Shown: piece after piece, positions 44,513 to 54,100 of the stretch
Position numbering within the stretch: position 1 is the first letter of the stretch
Layout of the letters: each line of letters starts with the position of its first letter
From: Pseudomonadota bacterium
GTDB taxonomy: Bacteria; Pseudomonadota; Gammaproteobacteria; Burkholderiales; Thiobacillaceae
Direction: 5' to 3'
DNA: 64,000 nucleotides
Assembly (NCBI GenBank): GCA_030653935.1
Contig: JAURYL010000060.1
Location: 1 to 64,000, forward strand
Position numbers and translations under genes: made by a program
The notes under the pieces: generated by a model
Told to the model about the DNA's origin: nothing
Database searches by the model: none
The model's input: the letters and a program-made list of their open reading frames with translations, nothing else

Positions 44513-47206
44513 ATGCACACCCCGAACACCATCCATCTCAAGGACTACACGCCGCCGGCCTGGCTGGTCGATACGGTCGATCTCCATGTCGCGATTCATG
44601 ACGGTTATGCCGAGGTGCGCGCGCGGCTGGCTTGCCGACGCAATCCGCTGGGGGGCGGCGGCGAGTTTGTGCTCGATGGCGAGGAACTCGCGTTGCGCTC
44701 GATCAGTTTCGACGGCGTGGCGCTCGCGCCCGACCGCTACGCGCTGGCCGACGACACGCTGACCATCGCCGCGCCCCTGGCCGATGCCTTCACCCTGGAA
44801 ACCGTGGTGCGTATCCTGCCGGACGCGAACACCCAGCTTTCCGGTCTGTTCCGTTCCCGCGACGGTTACTTCACCCAGTGCGAGGCCGAGGGCTTCCGCC
44901 GCATCACTTATTTCCCGGACCGGCCCGACGTGATGGCGCGCTACACCTGTACCGTCGAGGCGGAACGCGCGCGCTTTCCGCAACTGCTGTCCAACGGCAA
45001 TCTGGTCGCTTCCGGTGAGGTCGAGAGTGACGCCGCACGCCACTGGGCGCGTTGGGAAGACCCGTTCGCCAAGCCTTGCTATTTGTTCGCCCTGGTCGCC
45101 GCGAAACTGGATGTGCTGGAGGACCGTTTCGTTACCCGCTCCGGGCGCGAGGTGCGTCTCGCGGTCTATGTCGAACCCGGCAAGCTGGACCAGTGCGGCC
45201 ATGCCATGGACGCGGTGAAGAAGGCGATGCGCTGGGACGAGGAACGCTTCGGCCTGGAAATGGACCTCGACCACTACATGATCGTCGCGGTGGGCGACTT
45301 CAACATGGGCGCGATGGAGAACAAGGGCCTCAACATCTTCAACACCAAGTACGTGCTGGCCCGCCCCGACACCGCGACCGACAGCGATTACCAGAACATC
45401 GACCGCGTCGTCGCCCACGAGTATTTCCACAACTGGACCGGCAACCGCGTCACCTGCCGCGACTGGTTCCAGCTTTCGCTGAAGGAAGGCCTCACCGTCT
45501 TCCGCGACCAGGAATTCGGCGCCGACACCCATTCGCGCGCGGCCACCCGCATCCAGGAAGTACGCAACCTGCGCATCGGCCAGTTCCCCGAGGACGCGGG
45601 GCCGATGGCGCATCCGGTGCGGCCGGCCTCGTATGCCGAGATCAACAATTTCTATACCGCGACGGTGTACGGCAAGGGCGCCGAGGTGGTGCGCATGATC
45701 CACACCCTGATCGGCCGCGAGGCGTTTCGTGCCGGCATGGACCTGTATTTCCAGCGCCACGACGGCGAGGCCGTGACCTGCGAGGATTTTGTCGCCGCCA
45801 TGCGCGACGCTTCCGGCATCGACCTGGGCCAGTTCCGCCGCTGGTATGCCCGCGCCGGCACCCCGCGCCTGCAAGCCGTCGGCAACTGGGAGGCGGCGAG
45901 CCGCCGCTATACCCTGACCCTGACGCAAAGCCTGGCGCCGACCGCCTATGAGGCGCGTCTTCAGGACGCCGGCATGGCGATCGACATCGGCCCGCTGCAC
46001 CTTCCGGTGGCGCTCGGCCTGGTGTTGCCCGATGGCACGGATGCGCCGCTGCGCCTTGCCGGCGAAGTCGCGCCCCAGGGTGGCACGCGCGTGCTGGCGT
46101 TGACCGAGCCGGCGCGGACCTTCGTGTTCGAGGACATCGATGCCGCACCGGTCGCCTCCCTGTTGCGCGACTTTTCGGCGCCGGTGCATCTCGATTTCGA
46201 CCAGACGGATGCGGAACTCGCCCATCTGATGGCACACGATTCCGACCCCTTCAACCGCTGGGAGGCCGGCCAGCGTCTCGCCACCCGCGTGTTGCTCGCC
46301 GGCATCGATGCCGGCGGCGAGGGCACGGCCTGGATTCCCGAGGCCTTCGTCGCCGCCTGCGGTCGCGTGCTCACAAGCGGCCTCGACGAGGATGCCGCGC
46401 TCGCCGCCGAAGCTTTGATCCTGCCGGCCGAGCAGGTGCTGGCGGAGGAAATGGTCGGCTGCGGCCAGGTCATCGACCCGGAGGCGATCCACTGCGCCCG
46501 CGTCGCGCTGCGCCGCCAACTCGCCGCGCGGCTGCGCGACCCGTTCGAGACGGTCTGGGCGGCGTTGGCGCCGGTCGAACCCTACGCGCCGGACGCCGCC
46601 CAGGCGGGTCGCCGCGCCTTGCGCAACGTCTGCCTCGGCTATCTCGCGGAATCTGACTCGGCCGATCTGCGCGCTTCGGTGTTGCCGCGCCTGCTGGCCC
46701 AACTCGAACACGGCGGCAACATGACTGATGTGATCGCCGCGCTCTCCAGCCTCGCCAATCTCGACTTGCCCGAACGCGAAACCGCCCTCGCGGCGTTCTA
46801 CGCGCGCTGGCAGGATGAGGCGCTGGTGGTCGACAAATGGCTGTCGGTGCAATCGACTTCGCGCCTGCCCGGCACCGTCGCGCGGGTGCGCGAACTGATG
46901 CGGCACCCGGCTTTCGACCTGAAGAACCCGAACAAGGTCTATTCCCTGGTGCGCGGTTTTTCCGGCGCCAACCCGCGCCAGTTCCACGCGGCCGACGGTA
47001 GCGGCTATCAGTTGCTTGCCGATGTCATCATCGAATTGCAGGCGATGAACCCGCAAGTCGCCTCACGCCTGGCGCGCGGCTTTGACCGCTGGCGCCAGTT
47101 CGACGGCCAACGCCAGAACCACGCCAGGGCGGCGCTGGAACGAATCGCGGCCTGTGAACGTTTGGCCAAGGATGTTGCCGAAGTGGTCGGCAATGCCTTG
47201 AAGTAA
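44513..47206 (+). CDS. pepN: aminopeptidase N (M1 family)
   Basis: A cytosolic zinc aminopeptidase of 897 residues, close to the E. coli enzyme (870). The exopeptidase motif GAMENKGLNIFN and zinc motif HEYFHNWTGN...LKEGLTVF (HExxH-18-E) are intact. C-terminal alpha-helical DUF3458-type domains follow. The track ORF begins 102 codons earlier; I choose MHTPNTIHLKDYTPP because AGGAAAG precedes it and family members start there. It trims N-terminal residues from peptides in protein turnover. Confidence 0.96.
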   Translation: MHTPNTIHLKDYTPPAWLVDTVDLHVAIHDGYAEVRARLACRRNPLGGGGEFVLDGEELALRSISFDGVALAPDRYALADDTLTIAAPLADAFTLETVVRILPDANTQLSGLFRSRDGYFTQCEAEGFRRITYFPDRPDVMARYTCTVEAERARFPQLLSNGNLVASGEVESDAARHWARWEDPFAKPCYLFALVAAKLDVLEDRFVTRSGREVRLAVYVEPGKLDQCGHAMDAVKKAMRWDEERFGLEMDLDHYMIVAVGDFNMGAMENKGLNIFNTKYVLARPDTATDSDYQNIDRVVAHEYFHNWTGNRVTCRDWFQLSLKEGLTVFRDQEFGADTHSRAATRIQEVRNLRIGQFPEDAGPMAHPVRPASYAEINNFYTATVYGKGAEVVRMIHTLIGREAFRAGMDLYFQRHDGEAVTCEDFVAAMRDASGIDLGQFRRWYARAGTPRLQAVGNWEAASRRYTLTLTQSLAPTAYEARLQDAGMAIDIGPLHLPVALGLVLPDGTDAPLRLAGEVAPQGGTRVLALTEPARTFVFEDIDAAPVASLLRDFSAPVHLDFDQTDAELAHLMAHDSDPFNRWEAGQRLATRVLLAGIDAGGEGTAWIPEAFVAACGRVLTSGLDEDAALAAEALILPAEQVLAEEMVGCGQVIDPEAIHCARVALRRQLAARLRDPFETVWAALAPVEPYAPDAAQAGRRALRNVCLGYLAESDSADLRASVLPRLLAQLEHGGNMTDVIAALSSLANLDLPERETALAAFYARWQDEALVVDKWLSVQSTSRLPGTVARVRELMRHPAFDLKNPNKVYSLVRGFSGANPRQFHAADGSGYQLLADVIIELQAMNPQVASRLARGFDRWRQFDGQRQNHARAALERIAACERLAKDVAEVVGNALK

Positions 47207-47289
47207 GGAGCCGAGAAACCCCCACGACAGGCTTCGCGGCCGCCGCCAGCCATCCCCATCACGACTCACGATTGACCCTCTGGAACCTC

Positions 47290-49050
47290 ATGCAACTCGA
47301 AAACACAACGAGCGAAAGCTTTATCTCCGGCAAGGATGCCTCGCTGGAATCCTCCATTCTCTCCATGCGGGCCAAGCTGGCGGCGCTGGGTTTCCAGATC
47401 GAGGAACGTTCCTGGCTGAACCCCATCGCCAATGCCTGGTCAGTGCACATCCGCGACAGCGACTGCCCGCTGTTGTTTACCAATGGCAAGGGCGCCTCGG
47501 AAAAGGCGGCGCTGGCGAGTGCCCTGGGTGAGTTTTTCGAGCGTCTTGGCTGCAATTATTTCTGGTCGCATTACTACCTGGGCGGCACCCTGGCGGCGCG
47601 CGCGCATGTTCACTACCCACGGGAACAATGGTTTCCCATGCCGGACGACGATGCCTGGCCGGAGGGCTTGCTGGATGCGGAACTCCGCGCTTTCTACAAC
47701 CCGGATGCGGCGGTACCCGCCAGCGCCCTGGTTGATCGCAACTCCGGCAACGCCGCGCGCGGCATCTGCGCCTTGCCCTACCAGCGGCAGCGTGACGGCG
47801 CGACGCTGTGGTTTCCGGTCAATCTGATCGGCAATCTGTATGTCAGCAACGGCATGTCGGCGGGCAATACGGCGGCCGAGGCGCGGGTGCAGGCGCTCTC
47901 CGAAATCTTCGAGCAGCAGGTCAAATTCCGCATCATCGGTGAGGGGCTGTGCCTGCCCGACGTGCCGGAGGCGGTGATCGCCCGTTACCCGAAAATCGCG
48001 GCCGGCATCCGCGATCTGCGCGCCGCCGGCTTCGGCATCCTGGTCAAGGACGCCTCGCTCGGCGGCCGCTATCCGGTGATGAACGTGACCCTGCTGAATC
48101 CGCATGACCAGGGCTGTTTCGCCAGCTTCGGCGCGCATCCGCGATTCGAGGTCGCGCTGGAGCGCGCGCTCACCGAACTATTGCAAGGCCGCGCGCTGGA
48201 CGCGCTGGGCGATTTTCCGGAGCCGGGTTTCGACCTCGATGAAATCGCCGACGCGCCGAATCTGGAGATTCATTTCGTCGATTCCAGCGGCATCATCAGT
48301 TGGGAATTCCTGCGCGCGACGCCGGATTTCGAATTCGCTGATTGGGATCATGACGGCGGGGTTGGCAAAACCACGGAACAGGAATTTGCCTGGTTGTGCG
48401 AGGCGATCCATGCCGACGAGCGCGACATCTACATCGCAGATTTCTCCCACCTGGGCGTTTACGCCTGCCGCATCCTGGTGCCGGGCATGTCCGAGATCTA
48501 TCCGCTCGACGACCTGGAATGGAACAACAACAGCGTCGGCAACCAGTTGCACGCTGCCATCCTGCATCTGCCGCAACTCGATGACGCCGCGGTCCGGGAA
48601 CTGCTCGATACCCTGAACGAACTCGGCCTCGACGATCAGCGTCTGGTCGCCGCGCTGATCGGCCTGGCCGCCGATGCCGGCTCGCTTTGGCAAGACCTGC
48701 GCGTGGGCGAATTGAAGACGCTGCTCGCCCTCGCCCTCCAGGACGCCGATGCCACGCGCGAGGGCTGCCAATGGGTCCGCCATTTCGAACAACTCGACCC
48801 GGCGCGCCGGTTGGTCTACCGCTGCATCGAAACGCTGCTGGAGATGGAGCAGGCCGGGAATTACAACGCCAGCCTGCTCTGCCTGTATGGCGCCGACACC
48901 CTGGATACGGCCCAGGCCATGCTGCGCGGCGAGCGCCGCTATTTCGGCCTGCAAGCCCCCGGCCTCGACCTGGCCGGCTGCGAGATGCATCAGCGTCTGC
49001 TCGCGGCTTATCGCAAGCTGGACTTCAGCGCTCCCGGCAACGGCGTTTGA
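47290..49050 (+). CDS. ycaO: YcaO-domain protein, RimO-associated type
   Basis: A 586-residue protein, matching E. coli YcaO in length. The N-terminal YcaO domain has the ATP-binding ALASALGEFFERLGCNYFWSHYYLGG and TAAEARVQALSEIFEQQVKFRI segments; the C-terminal part is a TPR-like region. The E. coli protein assists beta-methylthiolation of ribosomal protein S12 by RimO. No peptide precursor or RiPP genes are nearby, so this is probably the housekeeping type. ATG 47290 is chosen over the TTG at 47272. Confidence 0.9.
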   Translation: MQLENTTSESFISGKDASLESSILSMRAKLAALGFQIEERSWLNPIANAWSVHIRDSDCPLLFTNGKGASEKAALASALGEFFERLGCNYFWSHYYLGGTLAARAHVHYPREQWFPMPDDDAWPEGLLDAELRAFYNPDAAVPASALVDRNSGNAARGICALPYQRQRDGATLWFPVNLIGNLYVSNGMSAGNTAAEARVQALSEIFEQQVKFRIIGEGLCLPDVPEAVIARYPKIAAGIRDLRAAGFGILVKDASLGGRYPVMNVTLLNPHDQGCFASFGAHPRFEVALERALTELLQGRALDALGDFPEPGFDLDEIADAPNLEIHFVDSSGIISWEFLRATPDFEFADWDHDGGVGKTTEQEFAWLCEAIHADERDIYIADFSHLGVYACRILVPGMSEIYPLDDLEWNNNSVGNQLHAAILHLPQLDDAAVRELLDTLNELGLDDQRLVAALIGLAADAGSLWQDLRVGELKTLLALALQDADATREGCQWVRHFEQLDPARRLVYRCIETLLEMEQAGNYNASLLCLYGADTLDTAQAMLRGERRYFGLQAPGLDLAGCEMHQRLLAAYRKLDFSAPGNGV

Positions 49051-49078
49051 CCCGCACCCCGTCAAAAGGATGAAACCC

Positions 49079-49543
49079 ATGCACCCGCGCAGCCTGCTCA
49101 TCGCCATGCTCATCACCTGCGCGACAACGCCCGTCGCGGCCGAAACCGTCGGCTGCGTCACCACCGCCTGGAAGCTGATCGGCGCCAATCACAAGGTTTG
49201 TGTCGAAGCCTTCGCCGACCCGAGGATCGCGGGGGTGACCTGCCATGTCAGCCAGGCCAAGACCGGCGGCGTCTACGGCTCGCTCGGCCTGGCGCAGGAC
49301 CCCTCCCAGTTTTCCCTGGCTTGCCGGCAAACCGGGCCGATCACCCTGCCCGCCAAACTGCCGGAGGAGGAGGAAGTGTTTTCCGAAGACACCTCCATCC
49401 TGTTCAAGGAAACCCGGGTCATCCGCCTCTGGGACGCGGCCAACCGCACCCTCGTCTATCTCGCCATCAGCCGAAGACTGATCGAGGGCGCCCCCGCCAA
49501 CAGCATTTCCACGGTTCCGGTGATGCCCTGGGGCGGGCGATAG
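49079..49543 (+). CDS. creA: CreA family protein
   Basis: A 154-residue protein with a signal peptide (PRSLLIAMLITCATTPVAA). The mature part VGCVTTAWKLIGANHKVCVEAFADPRIAGVTCHVSQAKTGGVYG is characteristic of CreA, a periplasmic protein of unknown function. ATG 49079 sits eight bases after AAAAGGA; ATG 49070 is also possible. It follows ycaO closely. Confidence 0.9.
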   Translation: MHPRSLLIAMLITCATTPVAAETVGCVTTAWKLIGANHKVCVEAFADPRIAGVTCHVSQAKTGGVYGSLGLAQDPSQFSLACRQTGPITLPAKLPEEEEVFSEDTSILFKETRVIRLWDAANRTLVYLAISRRLIEGAPANSISTVPVMPWGGR

Positions 49544-49618
49544 GCGAGGGGCGGGGTTCGGCACCTCCCGGCACCTGTGGCCGTCGCCTTCGCGGGACGG
49601 CTTGCGGCGGTTCGGCAG

Positions 49619-49755
49619 ACGTAGGATGTGGTGAGCGCAGCGAACCGCATCAAACACGGTCGCGTGCGCTGAACCTGAACGTTCCGACCGCGCCGATGTG
49701 AACAACCCCGGTCAGGCCCACGAGGCCGGCGGGACGCCGGCGCTACAGGTGCCGT
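49619..49755. repeat. REP-like repeat arms (families C and B)
   Basis: GTAGGATGTGGTGAGCGCAG...CGAACCGCATCA at 49619 is one arm of the family C repeat seen at 19808. GGCGGGACGCCGGCGCTACA at 49729 is a degraded family B arm. Both lie between the convergent creA and NamZ-like genes. No gene seen. Confidence 0.6.
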
Positions 49756-49764
49756 TGCGGCGGT

Positions 49765-50970
49765 TCAGGGGTAGAGCAATACCGCAGCCCTTTCCTCAAG
49801 CCAGGCGACTTCGTCGGTTTTGGCCAGGGCATCCAGGTCGTCCGGTGTCGCGCTGGGGTCGTCCACCCAGTGTCGCAGCAGCTCACTGCCGTTGATCAGG
49901 TCGATGGCGAGGCGGTCGTGTTCGTATTCGTAGCCGAAGTCGCGCCATAGCGGGTAGTCGGGCTGGAGTTGTCGGAGTGCCTTGAAGGCGAGGGCTTGCA
50001 GGCGCCAGGGGCGGAAGGCGGCGTGGTCGTAGGCTGCGTCCTCGACGTGAATCTGCACCCCGGCGCAGAGCTTTCCGGCGTGTTTGTGGAAGGTCGGCTC
50101 GAACCAGCATTCACGCAGTCGGCAGCCTCGCAGCCAGTGCGGCGCCAGCTCGAGCATGGCGGCGAGCAGGGCGCGGGCGTCAAGGTCGGGGGCGCCGAAC
50201 AATTCCAGCGGCCGCGTGGTGCCGCGCCCCTCGGACAGGGTGGCGCCTTCGAGCATGACGGTGCCGGCGTAGGCGCGCGCCATCCACAGGTTGGCGGCGT
50301 TGGGGCTGGGGTTGACCCAGGCGCGTTCGCCCAGCGGCCAGCCGTAACCCGGCGCGGCGTCCGGTTGCCAGCCGTGCATTTCGATCACCCGATAATCCAC
50401 ATCGAGTTTCAGCGTCCGGATAAACCAGTGCCCCATCTCGCCCAGGGTGAGGCCGTGGCGCATCGGCATGGGGCCGGCGCCGACGAAACTCTCCCAGCCG
50501 GGGCGCAGGATCAGCCCTTCCACCGGGCGGCCGACGGGATTGGGCCGGTCCAAAACCCAGACACTTTTCCCAGCCCTCGCCGCCGCTTCCAGCACATAGC
50601 GCAGGGTGGTGATGAAGGTGTAGATGCGGCAACCGAGGTCTTGCAGATCGACCAGCAGCACGTCGAAGGTATCCAGCATCGCCTGAGTGGGACGGCGCAC
50701 TTCGCCGTAGAGGCTGAATACCGGGATGCCGTGGACCGGGTCGAGGAAGTCGGGCGATTCCACCATGTTGTCCTGCTTGTCGCCGCGCAGGCCGTGTTGC
50801 GGGCCGAAGGCGGCGGTGAGCTGGAGGTCGGGCAGGGCGGCGAGGGCATCGAGGGCATGAGTCAGGTCTTCGCTCACCGAGGCGGGGTGGGCCAGCAAGG
50901 CGACGCGACGGCCGCGCAGGGGTTGCCGCAGGGCGGGATCGGCAAGGAAACGGTCGAGGCCGAATTTCAT
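49765..50970 (-). CDS. DUF1343/NamZ-like exo-beta-N-acetylmuramidase family protein
   Basis: A 401-residue protein with DUF1343 signatures: VALLAHPASVSEDL, AAFGPQHGLRGDKQDNM, PVFSLYGEVRRPTQAML, LLVDLQDLGCRIYTFITT, VLDRPNPVGRPVEG and LSEGRGTTRPLELFGAPD. The characterised member NamZ removes MurNAc from peptidoglycan fragments. No signal peptide is evident, so it may act on recycled fragments in the cytosol. The start MKFGLDRFL overlaps the DOMON-like gene stop (ATGA). Confidence 0.87.
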   Translation of the reverse strand: MKFGLDRFLADPALRQPLRGRRVALLAHPASVSEDLTHALDALAALPDLQLTAAFGPQHGLRGDKQDNMVESPDFLDPVHGIPVFSLYGEVRRPTQAMLDTFDVLLVDLQDLGCRIYTFITTLRYVLEAAARAGKSVWVLDRPNPVGRPVEGLILRPGWESFVGAGPMPMRHGLTLGEMGHWFIRTLKLDVDYRVIEMHGWQPDAAPGYGWPLGERAWVNPSPNAANLWMARAYAGTVMLEGATLSEGRGTTRPLELFGAPDLDARALLAAMLELAPHWLRGCRLRECWFEPTFHKHAGKLCAGVQIHVEDAAYDHAAFRPWRLQALAFKALRQLQPDYPLWRDFGYEYEHDRLAIDLINGSELLRHWVDDPSATPDDLDALAKTDEVAWLEERAAVLLYP

Positions 50971-51494
50971 GGGCGTATCAGCTCCAGAGCGAAGCAATCG
51001 GGATGGTGGAAATCAGGCTGTCCGGGCGGGTGGCGCAGCGCCCAGTAAGAGAGGCTGCCGTCGGCCGTCTCGATAACGGCGGAGAGGCCGAGGCGCAAGC
51101 GCGTACCCGACGGCAGTTCGGACGCCGGCAGCAGGACATCGAGTCCTAGTCCCACTTCGTCGACGCGGACAATGCGCGGCGCAATCGCCTCCGCCAACGG
51201 CCCGCCCTGGCGATAGGCCTGGAAGCCGTAGGCCTGCCAGGCGCCGGTGGGGGAAAAGTTGAATTCCCGATAGGCGGGCCCGTCGCCGGCCATGACGAAA
51301 ACCTCGAAGCAGGTGTGGCGCCAGAGGCCTTCGACCCGTTCCGGCGCGGCGCTGGCCGGGAAGCGCAGGTGCTCGCGCTCGCCGAGGAGGCGGTAACGCA
51401 GCGCCAGCGCGCCATCGCCGGTCCAGGCCGCGCCGACGTGGATGGCCCGCGTGGCCGGCGCCGGGTCGCGCGGGTGACGGATCAGTTCGAGCAT
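50967..51494 (-). CDS. DOMON-like domain protein
   Basis: A 175-residue protein starting MLELIRHPRDPAPATRAIHVGAAWTGDGALALRYRL, with the LWRHTCFEVFVMAGDGPAYREFNFSPTGAWQAYGF core of DOMON-like carbohydrate/heme-binding beta sandwiches. No signal peptide. Upstream ATGs at 51545 and 51563 are possible; I prefer the one matching the domain start. Its stop overlaps the NamZ-like gene, so both are cotranscribed. Confidence 0.72.
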   Translation of the reverse strand: MLELIRHPRDPAPATRAIHVGAAWTGDGALALRYRLLGEREHLRFPASAAPERVEGLWRHTCFEVFVMAGDGPAYREFNFSPTGAWQAYGFQAYRQGGPLAEAIAPRIVRVDEVGLGLDVLLPASELPSGTRLRLGLSAVIETADGSLSYWALRHPPGQPDFHHPDCFALELIRP

Positions 51495-51616
51495 GCCGTG
51501 CCCGGTCTCGGCGGCGGAAGTGAAGTCTTGGTGGTGCTTGGACATGGCGCGGATAAATACCATGAATTCAGGGAATGAATACGCTGCGGTGGCGGCCGCA
51601 TGCCCGCGCGCGGTGG

Positions 51617-52783
51617 CTACAAGCCCAGCATTTTTTCCAGGTGGTGGGTCTCGATGCCGAAATAGGCCTTGGCGGCCTTGATCCTCTCCAGAATGGCGGG
51701 GTCCGACGCGGGCAACTTCTTGTTTCTGGCGCCGACGATCAGAACGTTCTTCGGCGTGTGGGCATCCGAGACGAATTCGAAAACCTTGGTGGAATAACCG
51801 AAATACTCCAGAACCAGCGCACGCAGGGCGTCGGTCACCATCTCGGCCTGGCGCTCGACGAATATGCCGTGTTTCATCAGGAACGCCAGGTCGTTGTCCG
51901 CCCTGGATTTCTCGATTTCGCGGCGAATCTGTTTATGGCAGCAGGGGGCGACGACGATCAACTCCGCGCCCGCCGTGATGCCCTTGTAGATCGCGTCGTC
52001 GGTCGCGGTGTCGCAGGCATGGAGCGCGATCAGGATGTTCGCGTCGGCACAGTCGTAGCCGGCGATGGAGCCCTGGGCAAAGTGCAGACTGTGAAACCCG
52101 GCTTCCGCCGCGACCCGGTTGCACAATGCCACCAGGTCGGCGCGATATTCCACCCCGATCACGTCGGGGCGCAGGCCGATTTCACTCAGATAATCGTAGA
52201 GCGCGAAGGTCAGGTAGCCCTTGCCCGAGCCCATATCGACGATCTTCTTCAGGCGATCAGGCGCGATGCCTTGAATGAGGCCACTCAGAATTTCGACGTA
52301 TTTATTGATCTGGCGATATTTGTCCTGTGCGTTCTTGTAGACCTCCCCTTTGCCGTCGGTGATGTTCAGGGCATGGAGATAGGCTTTGTTCTGTGTGCCG
52401 ATCAGGCGTTTTTTGTCTCGGTCATGGCTGGATGACACCGGCGCGGTATGGCTCGGCGCCTTTTTCTTCAAGGACCGGTTTTCCAACACGAGGTCAAACG
52501 CGGTGGTGAACAGCGTCGCGGCGTGAAAGCCGTCGGTAAAAGCATCCCGAATCAGGATGATGCTTTGGTCGAAGGCATGGTTTTTCACGATGTCGCGTGT
52601 TTGATAGCGATACGTGAAGCTGAGTTTTTCTTCTCGCTTGATCAGAATTTTCCGGACATGGATGCTTTTCAGGCTGGCGTCCGCACCCTGGTAATTAGCC
52701 AGGGAAAGTTTCACAAAACTGCCGTCACCCAGGCTTTCTTCCAGGGCGGACAACAGGTTTTCAATGTTGCTGGTGGGGGTCAT
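51617..52783 (-). CDS. SAM-dependent methyltransferase (Methyltransf_32-like)
   Basis: A 388-residue protein. An N-terminal domain of about 170 residues precedes a Rossmann methyltransferase domain: IVDMGSGKGYLTFALYDYL (motif I), DVIGVEYRADLVALCN, ILIALHACDTATDDAI and VVAPCCHKQIRREI. The CCHKQ and ALHACDTATD patterns belong to a family suspected to modify RNA. ATG 52783 fits better than the track start at 52858. The target is unknown. Confidence 0.8.
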   Translation of the reverse strand: MTPTSNIENLLSALEESLGDGSFVKLSLANYQGADASLKSIHVRKILIKREEKLSFTYRYQTRDIVKNHAFDQSIILIRDAFTDGFHAATLFTTAFDLVLENRSLKKKAPSHTAPVSSSHDRDKKRLIGTQNKAYLHALNITDGKGEVYKNAQDKYRQINKYVEILSGLIQGIAPDRLKKIVDMGSGKGYLTFALYDYLSEIGLRPDVIGVEYRADLVALCNRVAAEAGFHSLHFAQGSIAGYDCADANILIALHACDTATDDAIYKGITAGAELIVVAPCCHKQIRREIEKSRADNDLAFLMKHGIFVERQAEMVTDALRALVLEYFGYSTKVFEFVSDAHTPKNVLIVGARNKKLPASDPAILERIKAAKAYFGIETHHLEKMLGL

Positions 52784-52883
52784 AAGAGGATCACCGCGAG
52801 TGATGCAGGGTCGATTGACGCCAATCTTGCCACGCTGGAGACGAATCGCCGCCAGCAAAGCGGGCGACGGCTGTTTCCAGGAA

Positions 52884-52909
52884 GAAAAAAGGCCGCCCGA
52901 TGGGCGGCC
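52884..52909 (-). terminator. intrinsic terminator of the OmpA-like gene
   Basis: On the minus strand, GGCCGCCC-ATC-GGGCGGCC is followed by TTTTTT, 20 bases after the stop of the OmpA-like gene. Confidence 0.92.
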
Positions 52910-52931
52910 TGTTCCACGCGCGGACTCGAAC

Positions 52932-54074
52932 TCAGTTGAGTGAGCGCAATTCGACGCGACGGTTCTTCGTGCGGCCGGGTTCCAGATAGTTGCTGGCGAC
53001 CGGTTCCATCTCGCCGTAGCCCTTGGCGCTGAGTCGGTCGGCGGCGATGCCGCGAGCGATGAAGTAATCCATCACCGCCTGGGCGCGACGCTGGGACAGT
53101 TCGAGATTGTGCTCGTAGCTGCCGCGGCTGTCGGTATGGCCGGCCACTTCCACCTTGAGCGCCGGGTAGCGCTTCAGGGTCGCGGTGGCCACGTCGAGGA
53201 TGGCGAGACTGTCCGGGCGCAGCACATCCGCGTTGTAGTCGAAATTCACACCTTCCAGCGTCAGGTTTCTGGGCAGGGAACAACCCTTGTCATCGACGCG
53301 ATCTCCGGCGGGCGTATTGGGGCAGGCATCAACGGCATCGAGCACGCCGTCGCCATCGCTGTCCAGTTCGCAGCCCTGACCGTCGACCTTGCGGCCGGCG
53401 GGGGTGGTCGGGCAACGATCGAGTGCGTCGACGACCCCATCACCATCGCCGTCCAGCTCGCAGCCCTGGGCGTTGACCTGACGGCCAGCCGGGGTGGTCG
53501 GGCAACGGTCGAGTGCGTCGACGACACCATCGCCGTCACCGTCCAGCTCGCAGCCCTGGGCGTTGACCTGACGACCAGCCGGGGTGGTCGGGCAACGGTC
53601 GAGCGCATCGACGACCCCATCGCCGTCACCGTCCAGCTCGCAGCCCTGGGCGTTGACCTTGCGGCCGAGCGGAGTGGCCGGGCAACGGTCGAGGCGGTCT
53701 ACGACCCCATCGCCATCACTATCGAGCTCGCAACCCTTGGCATCCACCCGCGCGCCCTTGACCGTGCCGGGGCAGCGATCCAGCGTGTCGATGATGCCGT
53801 CGCCGTCGCTATCCAGAGGCGGCGCGACGGGCGGCGCGACTGGTTTGGCGACCGGCATCGCGACGGGCGCCGCCTTGGCCGCTGTCGGCACCGCGCAGGG
53901 CGCCTCCAGGATGCCGCGTCCGGGACAGCCGATGGTCTTGTACAACTCATAGCCGCTGGTCATGCCGCTGGGGCTGGCCGGGTTGGCCGGGTTGTAATAG
54001 GGCGCTTCCGCCGCCTGGGCATTGATGCTGGCAACCAGCGCCACGCCGAGGGCACTCAATACGGTCATACGCAT
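52932..54074 (-). CDS. OmpA-family protein with thrombospondin type 3 repeats
   Basis: A 380-residue exported protein (signal MRMTVLSALGVALVASINAQA). The middle holds about six calcium-binding TSP3-like repeats (DGDGDGVVDALDRCPTTPAG...), encoded by nearly identical 90-bp tandem DNA units. The C-terminal OmpA domain (VNFDYNADVLRPDSLAIL, VEVAGHTDSRGSYEHNLELSQRRA, NRRVEL) binds peptidoglycan. It probably links the outer membrane to the cell wall. AGGAG precedes the chosen ATG. Confidence 0.9.
   Translation of the reverse strand: MRMTVLSALGVALVASINAQAAEAPYYNPANPASPSGMTSGYELYKTIGCPGRGILEAPCAVPTAAKAAPVAMPVAKPVAPPVAPPLDSDGDGIIDTLDRCPGTVKGARVDAKGCELDSDGDGVVDRLDRCPATPLGRKVNAQGCELDGDGDGVVDALDRCPTTPAGRQVNAQGCELDGDGDGVVDALDRCPTTPAGRQVNAQGCELDGDGDGVVDALDRCPTTPAGRKVDGQGCELDSDGDGVLDAVDACPNTPAGDRVDDKGCSLPRNLTLEGVNFDYNADVLRPDSLAILDVATATLKRYPALKVEVAGHTDSRGSYEHNLELSQRRAQAVMDYFIARGIAADRLSAKGYGEMEPVASNYLEPGRTKNRRVELRSLN
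53300..53760. repeat. 90-bp tandem repeats inside the OmpA-like gene
   Basis: The phrase CAGCCCTGGGCGTTGACCTG recurs at 53461 and 53551, with close variants at 53371 and 53641, in register with a 90-bp (30-codon) unit. The central copies differ at only a few bases, so recombination could change the repeat number. Confidence 0.9.
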
Positions 54075-54100
54075 ATTCGACTCCTGTGCAAATGTGGGTA

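Noticed and set aside
44396-47056. 886-codon ORF antisense to pepN
   Set aside because: The plus strand encodes aminopeptidase N with intact motifs; the antisense frame is an open shadow caused by GC-rich codon bias.
47290-49050. YcaO protein as part of a RiPP cluster
   Set aside because: Length and sequence match the E. coli housekeeping type, and no precursor peptide, dehydrogenase or exporter gene is adjacent.
53300-53760. regular 90-bp repeats as a possible CRISPR array
   Set aside because: Repeats are contiguous, in frame and encode TSP3 calcium-binding units; there are no spacers and no cas genes.
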